A stretch of DNA of 64,000 bases from an uncultured Chloroflexota bacterium (lineage in GTDB: Bacteria > Chloroflexota > UBA4733), in NCBI GenBank assembly GCA_937967325.1, contig CALBSQ010000325.1, forward strand, positions 1 through 64,000. The letters run 5' to 3'. Under the pieces are notes generated by a model. The model did not search any database. It saw only the letters and a list, made by a program, of their open reading frames with translations, and had not been told where the DNA came from. Of this stretch, positions 49,249-58,427 are shown piece by piece. Every line of letters starts with the position of its first letter. Position 1 is the stretch's first letter. Made by a program: the position numbers and the translations under genes.

Positions 49249-51165
49249 TCACGGCTTGAGCCTCGAGTCAGTCTTCTGCCGCAACTGAATGGCGGAGCAC
49301 TCCAAAGCGCTCTCTGATCGCATCGCGCAGCTTCGCAACTGATCGACTACCGCGGGAGCCGGCAAATTGGCGTCGCTCGCCCAGGTGCGCGCGGCGAGGC
49401 CGCTGATGACGGCCGTGGAGAAGGACGTACCCGCCCAGTAGGCCCACCCGGTGTCGTTGGGGCCGCCGTTGAGCGGGAGCTCCTTGCAGGACATGATCCC
49501 TATCACGGCGTCCGGCTCACCATCATAGGTGACGATCTCTGGCGCGCCATCGGGTGTGAGCTGGGCATTCCCACCGAATGCCGCTAGCCCCGAGCCGCCC
49601 CAGAACACGTTGGCGCGATTGGAGAATTCGGAGGGCCGGCCACTCATCCCAATCGAGCCGGCGCCGACGACGTTTTCCAACTCCGTGCCATAGCGGGCAG
49701 GGGCTCGTGGCTCCGGGCGGAGTGGCTCTTCGCGCTGCGCGTCGTTGCCGGCGGCCGCCACCACCAGCACTCCCTGTTCATTAAGCCAGTCGAACAGCTC
49801 GAACAGGCCGCTGTGCAGGTCTGTGATGGCGACCACGATGTCGCCCAGCCACGACCGAACGACCGGGAGCGCGTTGAACGACCGGGGGAACCAGTGGGCC
49901 AGCAGGTGCTGCGTGGCCGGCACGGCGAACATGGAGCTCATGTTGACGATGAGAGGCCTCGCTCTCTCATTCTCCGGCCGATACGTCCGGACCAGCTCCC
50001 TCAGAGTGTGGGCGATCGTGTGGACGTCGCTAACGCCGTAGTCGTTCGATGTCCGGATCAGGTGGATCTCGGCTCCTGGGGCGACGTCCCGGATGATGCC
50101 GGCGACAAAAAGCCCATGGTCGGGGATGGCGAAGTGGTCGATCTGACCGGCAGCGCTGACTCGCGCCGTCTCCTTGTGCCAGTACGGCAGGTAACGGTCC
50201 AGGTGGGGCGCAAAGTGGTCAGGTCGGAAAGACGGTGGCTGCTCGAACTTGACGCTCGCAAAGACCTGGTTGAGCAACCAGTTATCGGGGTAGCGTTTGG
50301 CCGCCTCGCCTACAGCCTCCTGAGTGGGGCTGGTGTCGAGAATAGCCACGACGACTCCCTGGCCTGGGGTAGGATCGTTGCTGCCGGCAGTTTGGACACC
50401 CGATTGGCTCTGCTGGCCAAGCGGTAGGTCGCCTACGTCAAACGACCAGGTCATGCGCGGAGCCTGCTCACCCTGAGACGCTTGCTCGGCGCCGGCAGGC
50501 AGTGGGGGAGCCGGGGCGCGCATTGGCAGGGAGGCCGGTCCGGTCACAACGGGGCAACTCGTCTGTCCGGCGCTGGCCATCCAGTGGGGCGTCGCGGCGT
50601 CAATGCGGATACTACGGGTGGTGTGCCCGCCGACCGGGATGGAGACCGGGCGAAGAGAGCGGTTGATCACGTTGACAAGTGTGCGCACCGTCTTGGCGCG
50701 CTCGGACGGAAGCAGGTCACGGTCGCTCGGCTCCAGGTCGATCTGGTAGAAGCACAGCGCCTTGGAGCGCGCGCCGCCCCGATCGAGGAGGACCCAACCC
50801 ATTAGGACCCCTGGTGTGCCCGGATCGGGTTGCGGCTGTGTGACGACGATGTTCGGACGAGCCAGCGGTTTGAGTATCGCCTTCAGACCGCGTAGGCGTC
50901 TCCAAACGTCAGAGCGCAGCGGCGCGAGGTCGCGGGCGAAGGTGGCCGCGGCGTCGGAGCCGGCAGGCGCCTCGCCGGCGGTGACGTCTGCTGGCGGCGG
51001 CAACTGATGGCCAATGCGCTCATTCAACCAGTCGAGCACCCCGATATAGATCGCCAGATAGTCCTTCTGGTCGCCGTCGATATTGCCGGAAACGACGACA
51101 CAGAGCTCGTCATGCACGTAATGTGGCCGCGTGATCTGGTTGACATCCTCAGCTGAGAAATCCAT
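49249..51165 (-). CDS. S8 (subtilisin-like) serine protease with N-terminal extension
   Basis: 638 residues from ATG 51165, GGGAGG nine bases upstream (a GTG at 51171 is the alternative). The catalytic triad is complete: Asp in VVVAILDTSPTQEAV near residue 276, His in AIPDHGLFVAGIIRDVAPGAEIHLIR near 350, oxyanion Asn in VVAAAGNDAQ, Ser in AGTSFSTAVISGLAA near 582. The first ~250 residues resemble no domain I know; they are not a secretion propeptide, and there is no signal peptide or anchor, so it should act in the cytoplasm. It follows the TPR-CHAT gene by 35-41 bp on the same strand, a probable operon. Confidence 0.9.
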   Translation of the reverse strand: MDFSAEDVNQITRPHYVHDELCVVVSGNIDGDQKDYLAIYIGVLDWLNERIGHQLPPPADVTAGEAPAGSDAAATFARDLAPLRSDVWRRLRGLKAILKPLARPNIVVTQPQPDPGTPGVLMGWVLLDRGGARSKALCFYQIDLEPSDRDLLPSERAKTVRTLVNVINRSLRPVSIPVGGHTTRSIRIDAATPHWMASAGQTSCPVVTGPASLPMRAPAPPLPAGAEQASQGEQAPRMTWSFDVGDLPLGQQSQSGVQTAGSNDPTPGQGVVVAILDTSPTQEAVGEAAKRYPDNWLLNQVFASVKFEQPPSFRPDHFAPHLDRYLPYWHKETARVSAAGQIDHFAIPDHGLFVAGIIRDVAPGAEIHLIRTSNDYGVSDVHTIAHTLRELVRTYRPENERARPLIVNMSSMFAVPATQHLLAHWFPRSFNALPVVRSWLGDIVVAITDLHSGLFELFDWLNEQGVLVVAAAGNDAQREEPLRPEPRAPARYGTELENVVGAGSIGMSGRPSEFSNRANVFWGGSGLAAFGGNAQLTPDGAPEIVTYDGEPDAVIGIMSCKELPLNGGPNDTGWAYWAGTSFSTAVISGLAARTWASDANLPAPAVVDQLRSCAMRSESALECSAIQLRQKTDSRLKP

Positions 51166-51206
51166 TGCCACGATCCTCCCTAACGACGCGATTGCCGAGC
51201 GGCGCC

Positions 51207-54125
51207 CTACAAGGGGCCGCTGTCACCGATGATCTGGAATGGCGCCCAGTGGTAGGGATGGGCGCTGAACCCATCGAGGAGCGCCAGTTGCGCCTGACGT
51301 AACGCCGCACCCTTCCGCCATCCGCCACACAGCGCTCGGTAGAAGCCTTCCATCAACTGCCCCGTCGAGCCATCCTCGACGCGCCAGAGACTTTGTACGA
51401 GTGTTGACGCCCCAGCGAAGAGGAAGCCGCGGCTCAGCCCCATCAACTCGTCGCCGGCTGTGACCAGGCCGCGGCCGGTTTCGCAGGCGCTCAGCGTCAC
51501 CAGTGCTCCGTTCAATTCCAGATTGAACACGTCGATGGTGCTGAGCTGACCATCGGCGAGCTTGAGATGCGCGAAGGCCGGGTTATCCAGCCGCGCCTCT
51601 CCGTGTGCCGCCAGGTGCAGGACGCCGTGCCTCGGCGCCGCGGCGATGAAAGCGGCACGCGTCGCCGCCTCTTCCAGGTACAGCTCACCGGGGAGCAATT
51701 GGGCGACGATTCGTGCTTCCGTTGGCACGAAAGACAGGCGCCCGCCGTCGCTGTAGGCCACGACGAGCGAGTCCAGTCCACCATCGTGCTGTCGGCCGGT
51801 ACAGAGGCGCAACAGATTGCTGGACGGACACACCGACACCTCTAGCGACTCCAGGAGATGGCGCCGTCCATCGTAGAGGGCGTGGAATGGCACGGCGTGC
51901 GTAGGCCCATAGGGGATCACCTTCAGCCGCCGGGCTCCGGCAAGCTGAGGCGCAACCGGCGCTAGCAGCGCTCGATACAACGCCGCGAGAATGCCGCGGG
52001 CATTGCGGCCCAGTCCATCAAGAGGCGTACCAGAAGCAACGGCCCGTGCGGCGGACTCGATGTTCAGGTGCCACTGGTGCAATAGTTGGCGTATCTCCTC
52101 CGGCCGGGCGCTCAGCGGCGTCACCGCCAGCCCTGCCGGGGTGGCGACGAACGCGGCGCCGCGGTTGCCGTCGAAGTAGTATTCGACCAACACCTCATCC
52201 GCCTCGACTGGCGGGACCACGTTCCGCTCATCGACGTCGGGCGCGGTGTTGACCACCAACCCCTCCGTCCGGTCGAGCTCGAGCCGCTCGACGAGCCGAC
52301 TGATACGCCTCTCCCCATCCCGCAGCGCTGACCTGAGCTGCTCGTCGTCCAGAGTGCCCGGCGGGCCATCAAGGCGCCGGGTCAGGCCGTACCCGTAGCG
52401 CTGGCTGTAGAGCCAGTTGTGCTCCTCACGCAGGCGGGCCAGCGTGTCGATGAGCTCCCGGCTCGCGCCGTCTCGCGCTTTGATCTGAACGTCCAGGTTG
52501 CTCGCGAGATAGTCAACCAGCGATCGTGACTTCGCCCGCTCCAGGTAGGCGAAGGCTAGGCGGGTCTGGCCAAGCCGTAGGCTGACGGCGATGGCGTCCT
52601 GGTAGACCTTGAGCTTGTCTTCCAGGAAGTTGCTGCGCAGGTTGATCGCCAGTGTGCTCTGCACGCTCTCGATGCTGTTTACCGCTCGTTGGTAGTGTTC
52701 GAGCGAGGCTGGGAGGTCCCCGTTCGCTTGTGCCACCGCTCCCAGGAGGTGGTGCCCCTCGTGAGCGAGCCAGAACACCTCCCGGCTCGCAGCGATGTCG
52801 AGCGCCGACTGCGCCAGCTTCGCCGCTCGGCTGGCGTCACCCAGCGCCATCGCAGCTCGCGCCACGATAATTTCCGCCTGCGCCTGGCGCACTACCGCGC
52901 CACGCTCGGCGAAAATCCTCCAGGCGTGCTCGGCCTCCGCCGCGGCGGCCGGCAAGTCGCCCCCATCCAGATACAGACAGGCCCGTTGCAGTGCGACCAC
53001 ACCGAGTTGTACCTCCATGCTGGAAGCGGCGAAGGTCTGAGCGGCCTGATCGAGCAGTGCCAGCGACTGGTCGGTGTTCCCGAGGCGCGCCTGCGCCAAA
53101 GCTCCATAGAAGCGGGCTTTCGCTGCCTCGGTCGGTGTGCCCGCGCGCTCGAGGCGCCGGGCCGTCTCCAGAGCCAGGTCCAGCGCCTCGTCGTTGTGGT
53201 TGAGGCTGAGGTAGCATTCGACCATGTCGAGAGCGAGGGCCGCCGCGTCGAATGTTGATCCGGTGCGCTCGATGTCCCCTAGGATAGCGCGGAACCGGCG
53301 CAGGGCGTGCGTGAAGCGTCCCTGGGCTAGATGGACAACGGCGATGTTCATTTCCTGTTTGAGTGCCAGGAACGAATCGCCCCGTCGCAGGTAGGCCTGC
53401 CGCGCCGCCTCATGCAGCCCCAGCGCCGTCGTCAAATCGCCGGTGCGGATGAGGAGGTTGGCGCGGGCGGTCTTGACGTAGGCGACATACAGCTCGGCCT
53501 GCTCGCCGAGCGAGTCGTAGATGGCCTCAGCTCGGTCGTATAAGGCAAGGGCACGGCCGAGCTGACCCATCTCCCGGCAAATGTGCGCGGTATTGTAATC
53601 GAGATGCGCGGCCCGAATCCAGAGTTGATGCGCAACGAAGACTTCTCGGGCCCGATCGACGACGGCCAAGGCGGCCTCGCCCCGGCCCAGATAATGCGAA
53701 GCCCAGAGCCAGTTGGTCCTCGTCCTGGCCCAGCCTACCTCGTCACCCTGCGCAAGGAACGCATTGCCGGCCTCCTCTAAGGTGATGAGCGCTTCCTCAT
53801 ACCGTCCCGCGACTCGGAACGCTTCACCGAGGGCCAGTCGACCGAGGGCACGGTAATAGGGCAGACCCAAGTGATCGGCGGCCTCAACGAGCGATTCCGC
53901 CAAACGCATCGTGGCATGGTAATCAACGTTGACGTAACGCTCCGACTCCGCCTTCAAGAAGGGGAGTAGCTCATCGGCGGCGAACCTGTGGAGGCAGCGT
54001 TTCAGATAGGCGCGTTGAGCCGTCTGACCATCGAGCTCGAGCAATTGACGCGTGACGTCGCTGAGCGATGTGGGCGCGTCATCGCCCGGGGACTCGACTG
54101 CGCACGATGAAGAGCCGGTGTCCAA
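51207..54125 (-). CDS. TPR-CHAT caspase-like protease
   Basis: 972 residues from a TTG at 54125 set by GGAGGTGG upstream. Residues ~70-560 are tandem tetratricopeptide helices (e.g. YYRALGRLALGEAFRVAGRYEEALITLEEA; LDYNTAHICREMGQLGRALALYDRA). The C-terminal ~300 residues are a CHAT domain, with catalytic His in VLHLAAHGEARLDN near residue 840 and Cys in ALVTLSACETGRG near residue 880, then MGLSRGFLFAGASTLVQSLWRV. No signal peptide or membrane segment. CHAT proteases are separase/caspase relatives, and TPR-CHAT proteins include Csx29, which cleaves a partner on activation. Here the likely partner is the subtilase encoded next. Confidence 0.92.
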   Translation of the reverse strand: MDTGSSSCAVESPGDDAPTSLSDVTRQLLELDGQTAQRAYLKRCLHRFAADELLPFLKAESERYVNVDYHATMRLAESLVEAADHLGLPYYRALGRLALGEAFRVAGRYEEALITLEEAGNAFLAQGDEVGWARTRTNWLWASHYLGRGEAALAVVDRAREVFVAHQLWIRAAHLDYNTAHICREMGQLGRALALYDRAEAIYDSLGEQAELYVAYVKTARANLLIRTGDLTTALGLHEAARQAYLRRGDSFLALKQEMNIAVVHLAQGRFTHALRRFRAILGDIERTGSTFDAAALALDMVECYLSLNHNDEALDLALETARRLERAGTPTEAAKARFYGALAQARLGNTDQSLALLDQAAQTFAASSMEVQLGVVALQRACLYLDGGDLPAAAAEAEHAWRIFAERGAVVRQAQAEIIVARAAMALGDASRAAKLAQSALDIAASREVFWLAHEGHHLLGAVAQANGDLPASLEHYQRAVNSIESVQSTLAINLRSNFLEDKLKVYQDAIAVSLRLGQTRLAFAYLERAKSRSLVDYLASNLDVQIKARDGASRELIDTLARLREEHNWLYSQRYGYGLTRRLDGPPGTLDDEQLRSALRDGERRISRLVERLELDRTEGLVVNTAPDVDERNVVPPVEADEVLVEYYFDGNRGAAFVATPAGLAVTPLSARPEEIRQLLHQWHLNIESAARAVASGTPLDGLGRNARGILAALYRALLAPVAPQLAGARRLKVIPYGPTHAVPFHALYDGRRHLLESLEVSVCPSSNLLRLCTGRQHDGGLDSLVVAYSDGGRLSFVPTEARIVAQLLPGELYLEEAATRAAFIAAAPRHGVLHLAAHGEARLDNPAFAHLKLADGQLSTIDVFNLELNGALVTLSACETGRGLVTAGDELMGLSRGFLFAGASTLVQSLWRVEDGSTGQLMEGFYRALCGGWRKGAALRQAQLALLDGFSAHPYHWAPFQIIGDSGPL

Positions 54126-54152
54126 TCGCCACCTCCGTTGGCATGCCCCATG

Positions 54153-54172
54153 GTGACCTCGGCGGAGGTCAC
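54153..54172. promoter_or_regulatory. Inverted repeat in the TPR-CHAT 5' region
   Basis: GTGACCTC, 4 bp, GAGGTCAC: perfect 8-bp arms, about 35 bp downstream of the predicted transcription start and 28 bp before the TTG. Could be an operator or an mRNA hairpin limiting translation. Confidence 0.45.
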
Positions 54173-54213
54173 GCGGTTATGGCGCCGGTCGCGGTGGTTC
54201 GTGTGATAGCGAT

Positions 54214-54243
54214 GTTATACTGCTTGCTACGCCATTCGTCCAA
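54214..54243 (-). promoter_or_regulatory. Sigma-70-like promoter of the TPR-CHAT/subtilase operon
   Basis: TTGGAC (54243-54238), 18-bp spacer, TATAAC (54219-54214), reading toward 54125. Confidence 0.6.
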
Positions 54244-54307
54244 TTGAACGCGGCCGCGGCAGCTTTTCTTACATCCCGTCCGCGAGTTGGCGGGGAAATG
54301 TCCAAAG

Positions 54308-54325
54308 TATCGCTCCGGAGCGATA
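54308..54325. terminator. 18-bp perfect palindrome with flanking A/T run
   Basis: TATCGCTCCGGAGCGATA, followed on the plus strand by GTTTTG and on the minus strand by CTTTGG. Downstream of the minus-strand binding-protein gene (ends 54415) and upstream of the TPR-CHAT promoter, so it probably insulates the protease operon. Confidence 0.55.
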
Positions 54326-54414
54326 GTTTTGCGGGCAGGGCACGTCAGCGCGGCCCATCGGGCGAGGCGCGACGGCCGAACGGAGCGGCGAGCGCGCCGG
54401 AGCTGCTGCCGCCC

Positions 54415-55998
54415 CTACGCCGGCGGCTGGTCCAGCACCGCCTGGCAGACTTGCTGGATCTGCTGCGCCGCGCTCTCCACGGCTAGCTTGCCGGCAGTCA
54501 TCTGGCCGAACACTTTGCTGAAGGCGCTGTCGAAGTCCTCGCCGTGGAAGTTGGCCACATAGTAGTCCGGCTCGATGTTCTCCATCACTGGCTTGAGCTT
54601 GGTGTAGGTCGGGTATTTCTGGTAGATGCGCTGGTCCTGCCAGAAATCGGCGCGGGCGCTCGGCCCCTTCGGCCCGATCAACAGACCCTGGATGTTCATG
54701 TCCTTGCCACACATCCAGGACAGCACGTCGAAGGACTCAGCAGGGTTCTTGCTGACCGAGGTGATGCCGAACACGTGCTGGTTCAGCATGCTGCGCTTCT
54801 TGTCACCTTTGTGGACGGTTGGGACCAGCACGAAGTCCATCTCGAAGTCGGTGAACATGCGGGGGTAGTTCTGGATGCGGAAGGGCCAGACCGGCGCCGA
54901 CAGCAGCTGCTGGCCGGCGAACAGCTTATCCTGGTTGATGCCGCCAGTCGGCGGCGCCACCGGCAGCACTCTCCAGGTGTTGCCCAGGTCAAACCGGAAT
55001 TGCAGCGCGTCGGTGAAGCCGTTGCCGCCATTGAAGAAGGTCGCCTTCTTGCCCGATTGATCCACCGGCTCCACGTCGTACTGGCGCAGGAAGGGACCGC
55101 TGCCGAAGGGATCGCCGCCCCAGTCGCCAGTGTAGAAGCCGTAGGTCGGCGCCTGACCAGGGCGAGTGCCGCTCTTGGCCCAGTTCGCCAGGTCGTCGAA
55201 GGTCCAGTCGTCGCTGGGCGTTTCCAGGCCCATGAGCTGGGCTTTGGTCTTGTTGTAGGCGATCACGGGGACGATCGGCTCGGCGATGTAGGGCATCCAG
55301 TACCACTTGCCGTCCAGCGTGTTGCCCTCCAGGGCGCCGGGGAAGAACTGATTCTTGTCGTACTTGGCCGTCTGGGCCAGCGGGTTGAGGTCGCGCACCA
55401 ACTGGTCCTTGACAGCCCAGGAAAACGCCGAGCCGTGCCGCGGCGGGTACCAGAGCAGATCACCCAGCTCGCCGGAGCTGGCCAGCGTGAGGATCTTCGG
55501 GAAGTACTTATCCGTCCAGCCAACCACCGTCTCCAACTGGACCGTAATGTTCGGGTACTGCTCCTTGAAGCCGCCGATGTCCTGCTGCAGTCCTTGCTGA
55601 ATCCAGTCGGAGACGTCGTTCTTCTTCACCATGTGCGCGCGGATGGTGACCGTCTTTCCGGTCGGAGCTTTGGCGCTGGCGGCCGGCGCAGCGCTCGAGG
55701 ATGCCGAGGCGGCCGCTGAGGACGAGGTCGCCGATGAGGGCGCGCTCGTCGCGGCAGTGGCCGACGAAGCGACGCTCGATGCCGGCGCCGATGCTGCCGA
55801 AGAAGCGGCCGTGCTGGCCGCCTGGGATACTGCCGGCGATGATGCCGCCGGGGACGAGGTAGCCGAGTTTGCCGAGGTGGCGCCGTTTGAGGTGGTCGAC
55901 GCACCGCAGGCAGCGAGCACGCCGACGCCGGCGAATCCGGTGGCCAGCATCAGCAGCGAACGGCGGGTCACATGGGTGTCGGGTCCTTGGTGTCGCAC
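54415..55998 (-). CDS. ABC transporter sugar-binding lipoprotein (family 1)
   Basis: 527 residues from a GTG at 55998 with AAAGGAGC upstream. Signal with VTRRSLLMLATG (Tat-like) and lipobox LAAC. Ala/Ser/Thr linker about 80 residues. The mature part opens VTIRAHMVKKNDVSDWIQQGL and has LTLASSGELGDLLWYPPRHG, EPIVPVIAYNKTKAQLMGLETPSDDWTFDDLANWAKSG, and MNIQGLLIGPKGPSARADFW near the end. Distinct from the other four. No permease adjacent. Confidence 0.92.
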   Translation of the reverse strand: MRHQGPDTHVTRRSLLMLATGFAGVGVLAACGASTTSNGATSANSATSSPAASSPAVSQAASTAASSAASAPASSVASSATAATSAPSSATSSSAAASASSSAAPAASAKAPTGKTVTIRAHMVKKNDVSDWIQQGLQQDIGGFKEQYPNITVQLETVVGWTDKYFPKILTLASSGELGDLLWYPPRHGSAFSWAVKDQLVRDLNPLAQTAKYDKNQFFPGALEGNTLDGKWYWMPYIAEPIVPVIAYNKTKAQLMGLETPSDDWTFDDLANWAKSGTRPGQAPTYGFYTGDWGGDPFGSGPFLRQYDVEPVDQSGKKATFFNGGNGFTDALQFRFDLGNTWRVLPVAPPTGGINQDKLFAGQQLLSAPVWPFRIQNYPRMFTDFEMDFVLVPTVHKGDKKRSMLNQHVFGITSVSKNPAESFDVLSWMCGKDMNIQGLLIGPKGPSARADFWQDQRIYQKYPTYTKLKPVMENIEPDYYVANFHGEDFDSAFSKVFGQMTAGKLAVESAAQQIQQVCQAVLDQPPA

Positions 55999-56199
55999 GG
56001 AATCTAGCTCCTTTCCACAGCGTCACAGGAATCGCCGCGGGTGGCTGCCCCTGACGCCCACCATGCTGGAGTAACTGCGTGCTATCTGAGCACATGTCGG
56101 CGCGTCTGTCAAATAATTACGAGCTTGCCGATGGACATTCGGCGATACGCGCGATGCAGCAGATGTACGTGCGCGGTAGGCGCGCCCTCCAGGGGTTCG

Positions 56200-56480
56200 C
56201 GCGCTCCTCGAAGCACGCCGCCGCTTGCGATCCGAGCAACGCCAGCACCGAGCCACCGTTGTCGGGTGAGCAATCGGAGGCCCACCTACCCTTCGCCGGT
56301 CTGCATCAGCTCCTGCGCCCGATCCTCGCCGACGTCGTCGATCTGCCGATCCGCCAGCGCGAGGCGCTGTTGGCGGCCTTCGGCATGGCCGTCTCCGCCG
56401 CGCCCGACCTCTTCCTCATCGCGCTTGCCGCGCTCGAACTGCTCGCCGGAGCCGCGGCGCGCTCGCCGCTGTTGCTCATC
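56200..56480 (+). pseudogene. Fragment of a LuxR-type AAA-ATPase regulator
   Basis: Within the open frame 56079-56696, residues around QSEAHLPFAGLHQLLRPI and DLPIRQREALLAAFGMA, then LIALAALELLAGAAARSPLLLIA, match the start of the AAA region of MalT/LuxR-type ATP-dependent regulators. The Walker A just upstream and everything after the LLLIA strand (normally followed by Asp-Asp/Glu-Asp of Walker B) are missing. The frame then runs directly into an alpha/beta hydrolase. Confidence 0.65.
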
Positions 56481-56696
56481 GCTGGCGGCAAGGACCACAT
56501 CGCCCCGGCCTCGGTCACCGAGGCCAACTTCAGGCTCTATCGCCACGCCAAGGCCATCACCGACTACAAAGAGTTCCCCGAGCGCTCGCACTACACGCTC
56601 GGCGAGCCGGGCTGGGAGGAGGTCGCCGACTACGCCCTCACCTGGGCCGTCGAGCATGCGGCCGCACAACCACACCAGGAGCTCCCAACGACGTAG
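56471..56696 (+). pseudogene. C-terminal fragment of an alpha/beta hydrolase
   Basis: From LLLIAGGKDHIAPASVTEANFRLYRH to the TAG at 56694: the strand with catalytic-acid Asp (GGKDH) and the catalytic His in FPERSHYTLGEPGWEEVADYALTW of an alpha/beta hydrolase. The nucleophile half is absent. It is fused in frame to the LuxR fragment over the shared stretch PLLLIA. The matching N-terminal piece of the same hydrolase family is at 60422. Confidence 0.7.
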
Positions 56697-56947
56697 ACGT
56701 AGCTGCCTCGTTCAGGGATACACCCGTTCGGCACGGCCAGCCATGTCGGCGGCATCACGGTCCATGCCGGCCGATTCACCGCGCTCATCGAGCAGGCGGT
56801 TGAGGCCGCAACCACCAACCAGGAGACAGACGACCACTCTGGCTAGTTGCCTACCTGCCATGGCCCGTTCCTTGGAACGGGCCACCCCACTGTGCCCCGC
56901 GACGCCGGGGCGTCAACCAGGATAGTGCCGACGGCAGAGGAGAATCG
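56697..56947. other. Gap with a possible short coding remnant and a hairpin
   Basis: 56704-56846 is open and reads like protein (HPFGTASHVGGITVHAGRFTAL ... ALIEQAVEAATTN) before a TAG, with no start or recognisable family; probably another fragment. A hairpin GGCCCGTTCC / GGAACGGGCC (loop TT) at 56862-56883 precedes the SDR gene. Confidence 0.4.
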
Positions 56948-57742
56948 ATGGACCTGCACTTCCAGCGTAAAGTCGCCATTATCACCGGGGCGGGGAGAGG
57001 CATCGGGTTGGCGATCGCTACCGCCCTGGCAGAGGAGGGAGCCGCGGTGGTGGCGGCCAATCGGACGCCGGGCGAGGGATTGAAACACTTGGCTGAGCGC
57101 TTTACCGTCCTACCAGTAGCGGTTGACATGGCTGCCCCCGACGGGCCACGGCACGTCGTCGACCAGGCGGTCAGCCACTTCGGGCGCCTCGACATCCTGG
57201 TGAACAACGTCGGCGCCTTCACGTTCCATCCCGGCGGCTTCCTCTCGATCACTGACGACGACTGGCAGCGGACGCTGGCGCTGAATCTCTTCACGACCAT
57301 GCGTACGACGCGAGCTGCGCTGCCGGTCATGATCGCCCAGGGGAGCGGGGCCATCGTCAACGTGTCGTCGGTCAATGCGCGCCAGCCGGGGGCGGAGGTC
57401 GCCGACTACAGTGCCGCTAAGGCCGCCATCACCAACCTCACCAGGATGCTGGCCGAGGAGTTCACCGCCAAGGGTGTGCGGGTCAATGCCGTTGCACCGG
57501 GTCCTGTATCAACCGAGGCATGGGTCGGACCGGGCGGCGTGGCCGACGCGATTGCCTACGCAACCGGCGCCACAAGAGAGAGTGTCGTTGCCCAGGCGGC
57601 TCAGATGAACAGCATGCCCATCGGGCGCATGGTTGCGCCCGATGACGTGGCGGCGCTCGTGCTGTTCCTCGCGTCGGACCGCGCGGCTGCGATCACCGGC
57701 GCGGAGTACCTGATCGACGGGGGCATGGTCAAGACGACGTAG
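56948..57742 (+). CDS. Short-chain dehydrogenase/reductase
   Basis: 264 residues with all classical motifs: AIITGAGRGIGLAIATAL, LDILVNNVGAF, Ser in AIVNVSSVNARQPG, Tyr/Lys in VADYSAAKAAITNL, VRVNAVAPGPVSTE and the closing ITGAEYLIDGGM. NAD(P)-dependent oxidoreductase of unknown substrate. Stands alone, with a GC hairpin ~65 bp upstream. Confidence 0.9.
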   Translation: MDLHFQRKVAIITGAGRGIGLAIATALAEEGAAVVAANRTPGEGLKHLAERFTVLPVAVDMAAPDGPRHVVDQAVSHFGRLDILVNNVGAFTFHPGGFLSITDDDWQRTLALNLFTTMRTTRAALPVMIAQGSGAIVNVSSVNARQPGAEVADYSAAKAAITNLTRMLAEEFTAKGVRVNAVAPGPVSTEAWVGPGGVADAIAYATGATRESVVAQAAQMNSMPIGRMVAPDDVAALVLFLASDRAAAITGAEYLIDGGMVKTT

Positions 57743-57862
57743 ACGGCGGCTGCTTCCCCGGTCGATACCGGCAGGGCGCTCGCTCGGTAGGCCATGAGCG
57801 GACGGGCATGCTATAACATAACATAACTGTAGGTGAGGCCGGGCGATCCGGGGAGGATGCGT

Positions 57863-58411
57863 ATGGCGGACGAGCTGGACCGGCGGACGGTGTGGCAGAT
57901 CGATCCCAAGCACACGTTGGTTGAGTTCGCGGTCACCTATCTCGCCTTCACCACGGTGAAAGGACACTTCGAGGGGGTGAGCGGGACGATCCGGTCCGAC
58001 GACGCGGACCCGGCGCGCTCCTCGGTCGAGGTGGAGATCGACGCCGCGAGCCTGAACACTCGGGAAGGTCGGCGCGACACCCACCTCCGGTCGGCGGACT
58101 TTCTCGACGTGGAGCGCCACCCGACGATCACCTTCGCCAGCGACCGGGTGGAGGTGATCTCTCCGAACCGTTGGCTGGTCCACGGGGACTTGACCATCCG
58201 CGGGACGACCCGCGCCGTCGTGCTCGACACGGAGGCGAAGGGCCGGGGGCGCAATCCCGAGGGCCTCGAGGTGGCCGGCTTCGCCGCTCGAACCGAGATT
58301 AACCGCCGCGACTTCGGCGTGAGCTGGAATCAGGCGCTGGAAACTGGCGGCTTCCTCGTGGGCGATACCGTCGCGATCCAGCTCGAGGTCCAGGCGATCC
58401 GCCAGGACTGA
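57863..58411 (+). CDS. YceI-family lipid-binding protein
   Basis: 182 residues from ATG 57863, GGGGAGG six bases before. WQIDPKHTLVEFAVTYLAFTTVKGHFEGVSGTI, then RDTHLRSADFLDVERHPTITFAS and LTIRGTTRAVVL, are the YceI lipocalin-like barrel that binds isoprenoid or fatty lipids. No signal peptide, so cytoplasmic. The repeated TATAACATAACATAAC at 57812-57827 upstream is AT-rich and may include its -10. Sixteen bp before the receiver-TrxR-like gene; likely one operon. Confidence 0.9.
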   Translation: MADELDRRTVWQIDPKHTLVEFAVTYLAFTTVKGHFEGVSGTIRSDDADPARSSVEVEIDAASLNTREGRRDTHLRSADFLDVERHPTITFASDRVEVISPNRWLVHGDLTIRGTTRAVVLDTEAKGRGRNPEGLEVAGFAARTEINRRDFGVSWNQALETGGFLVGDTVAIQLEVQAIRQD

Positions 58412-58427
58412 GGTGGCAGGAACAGAC

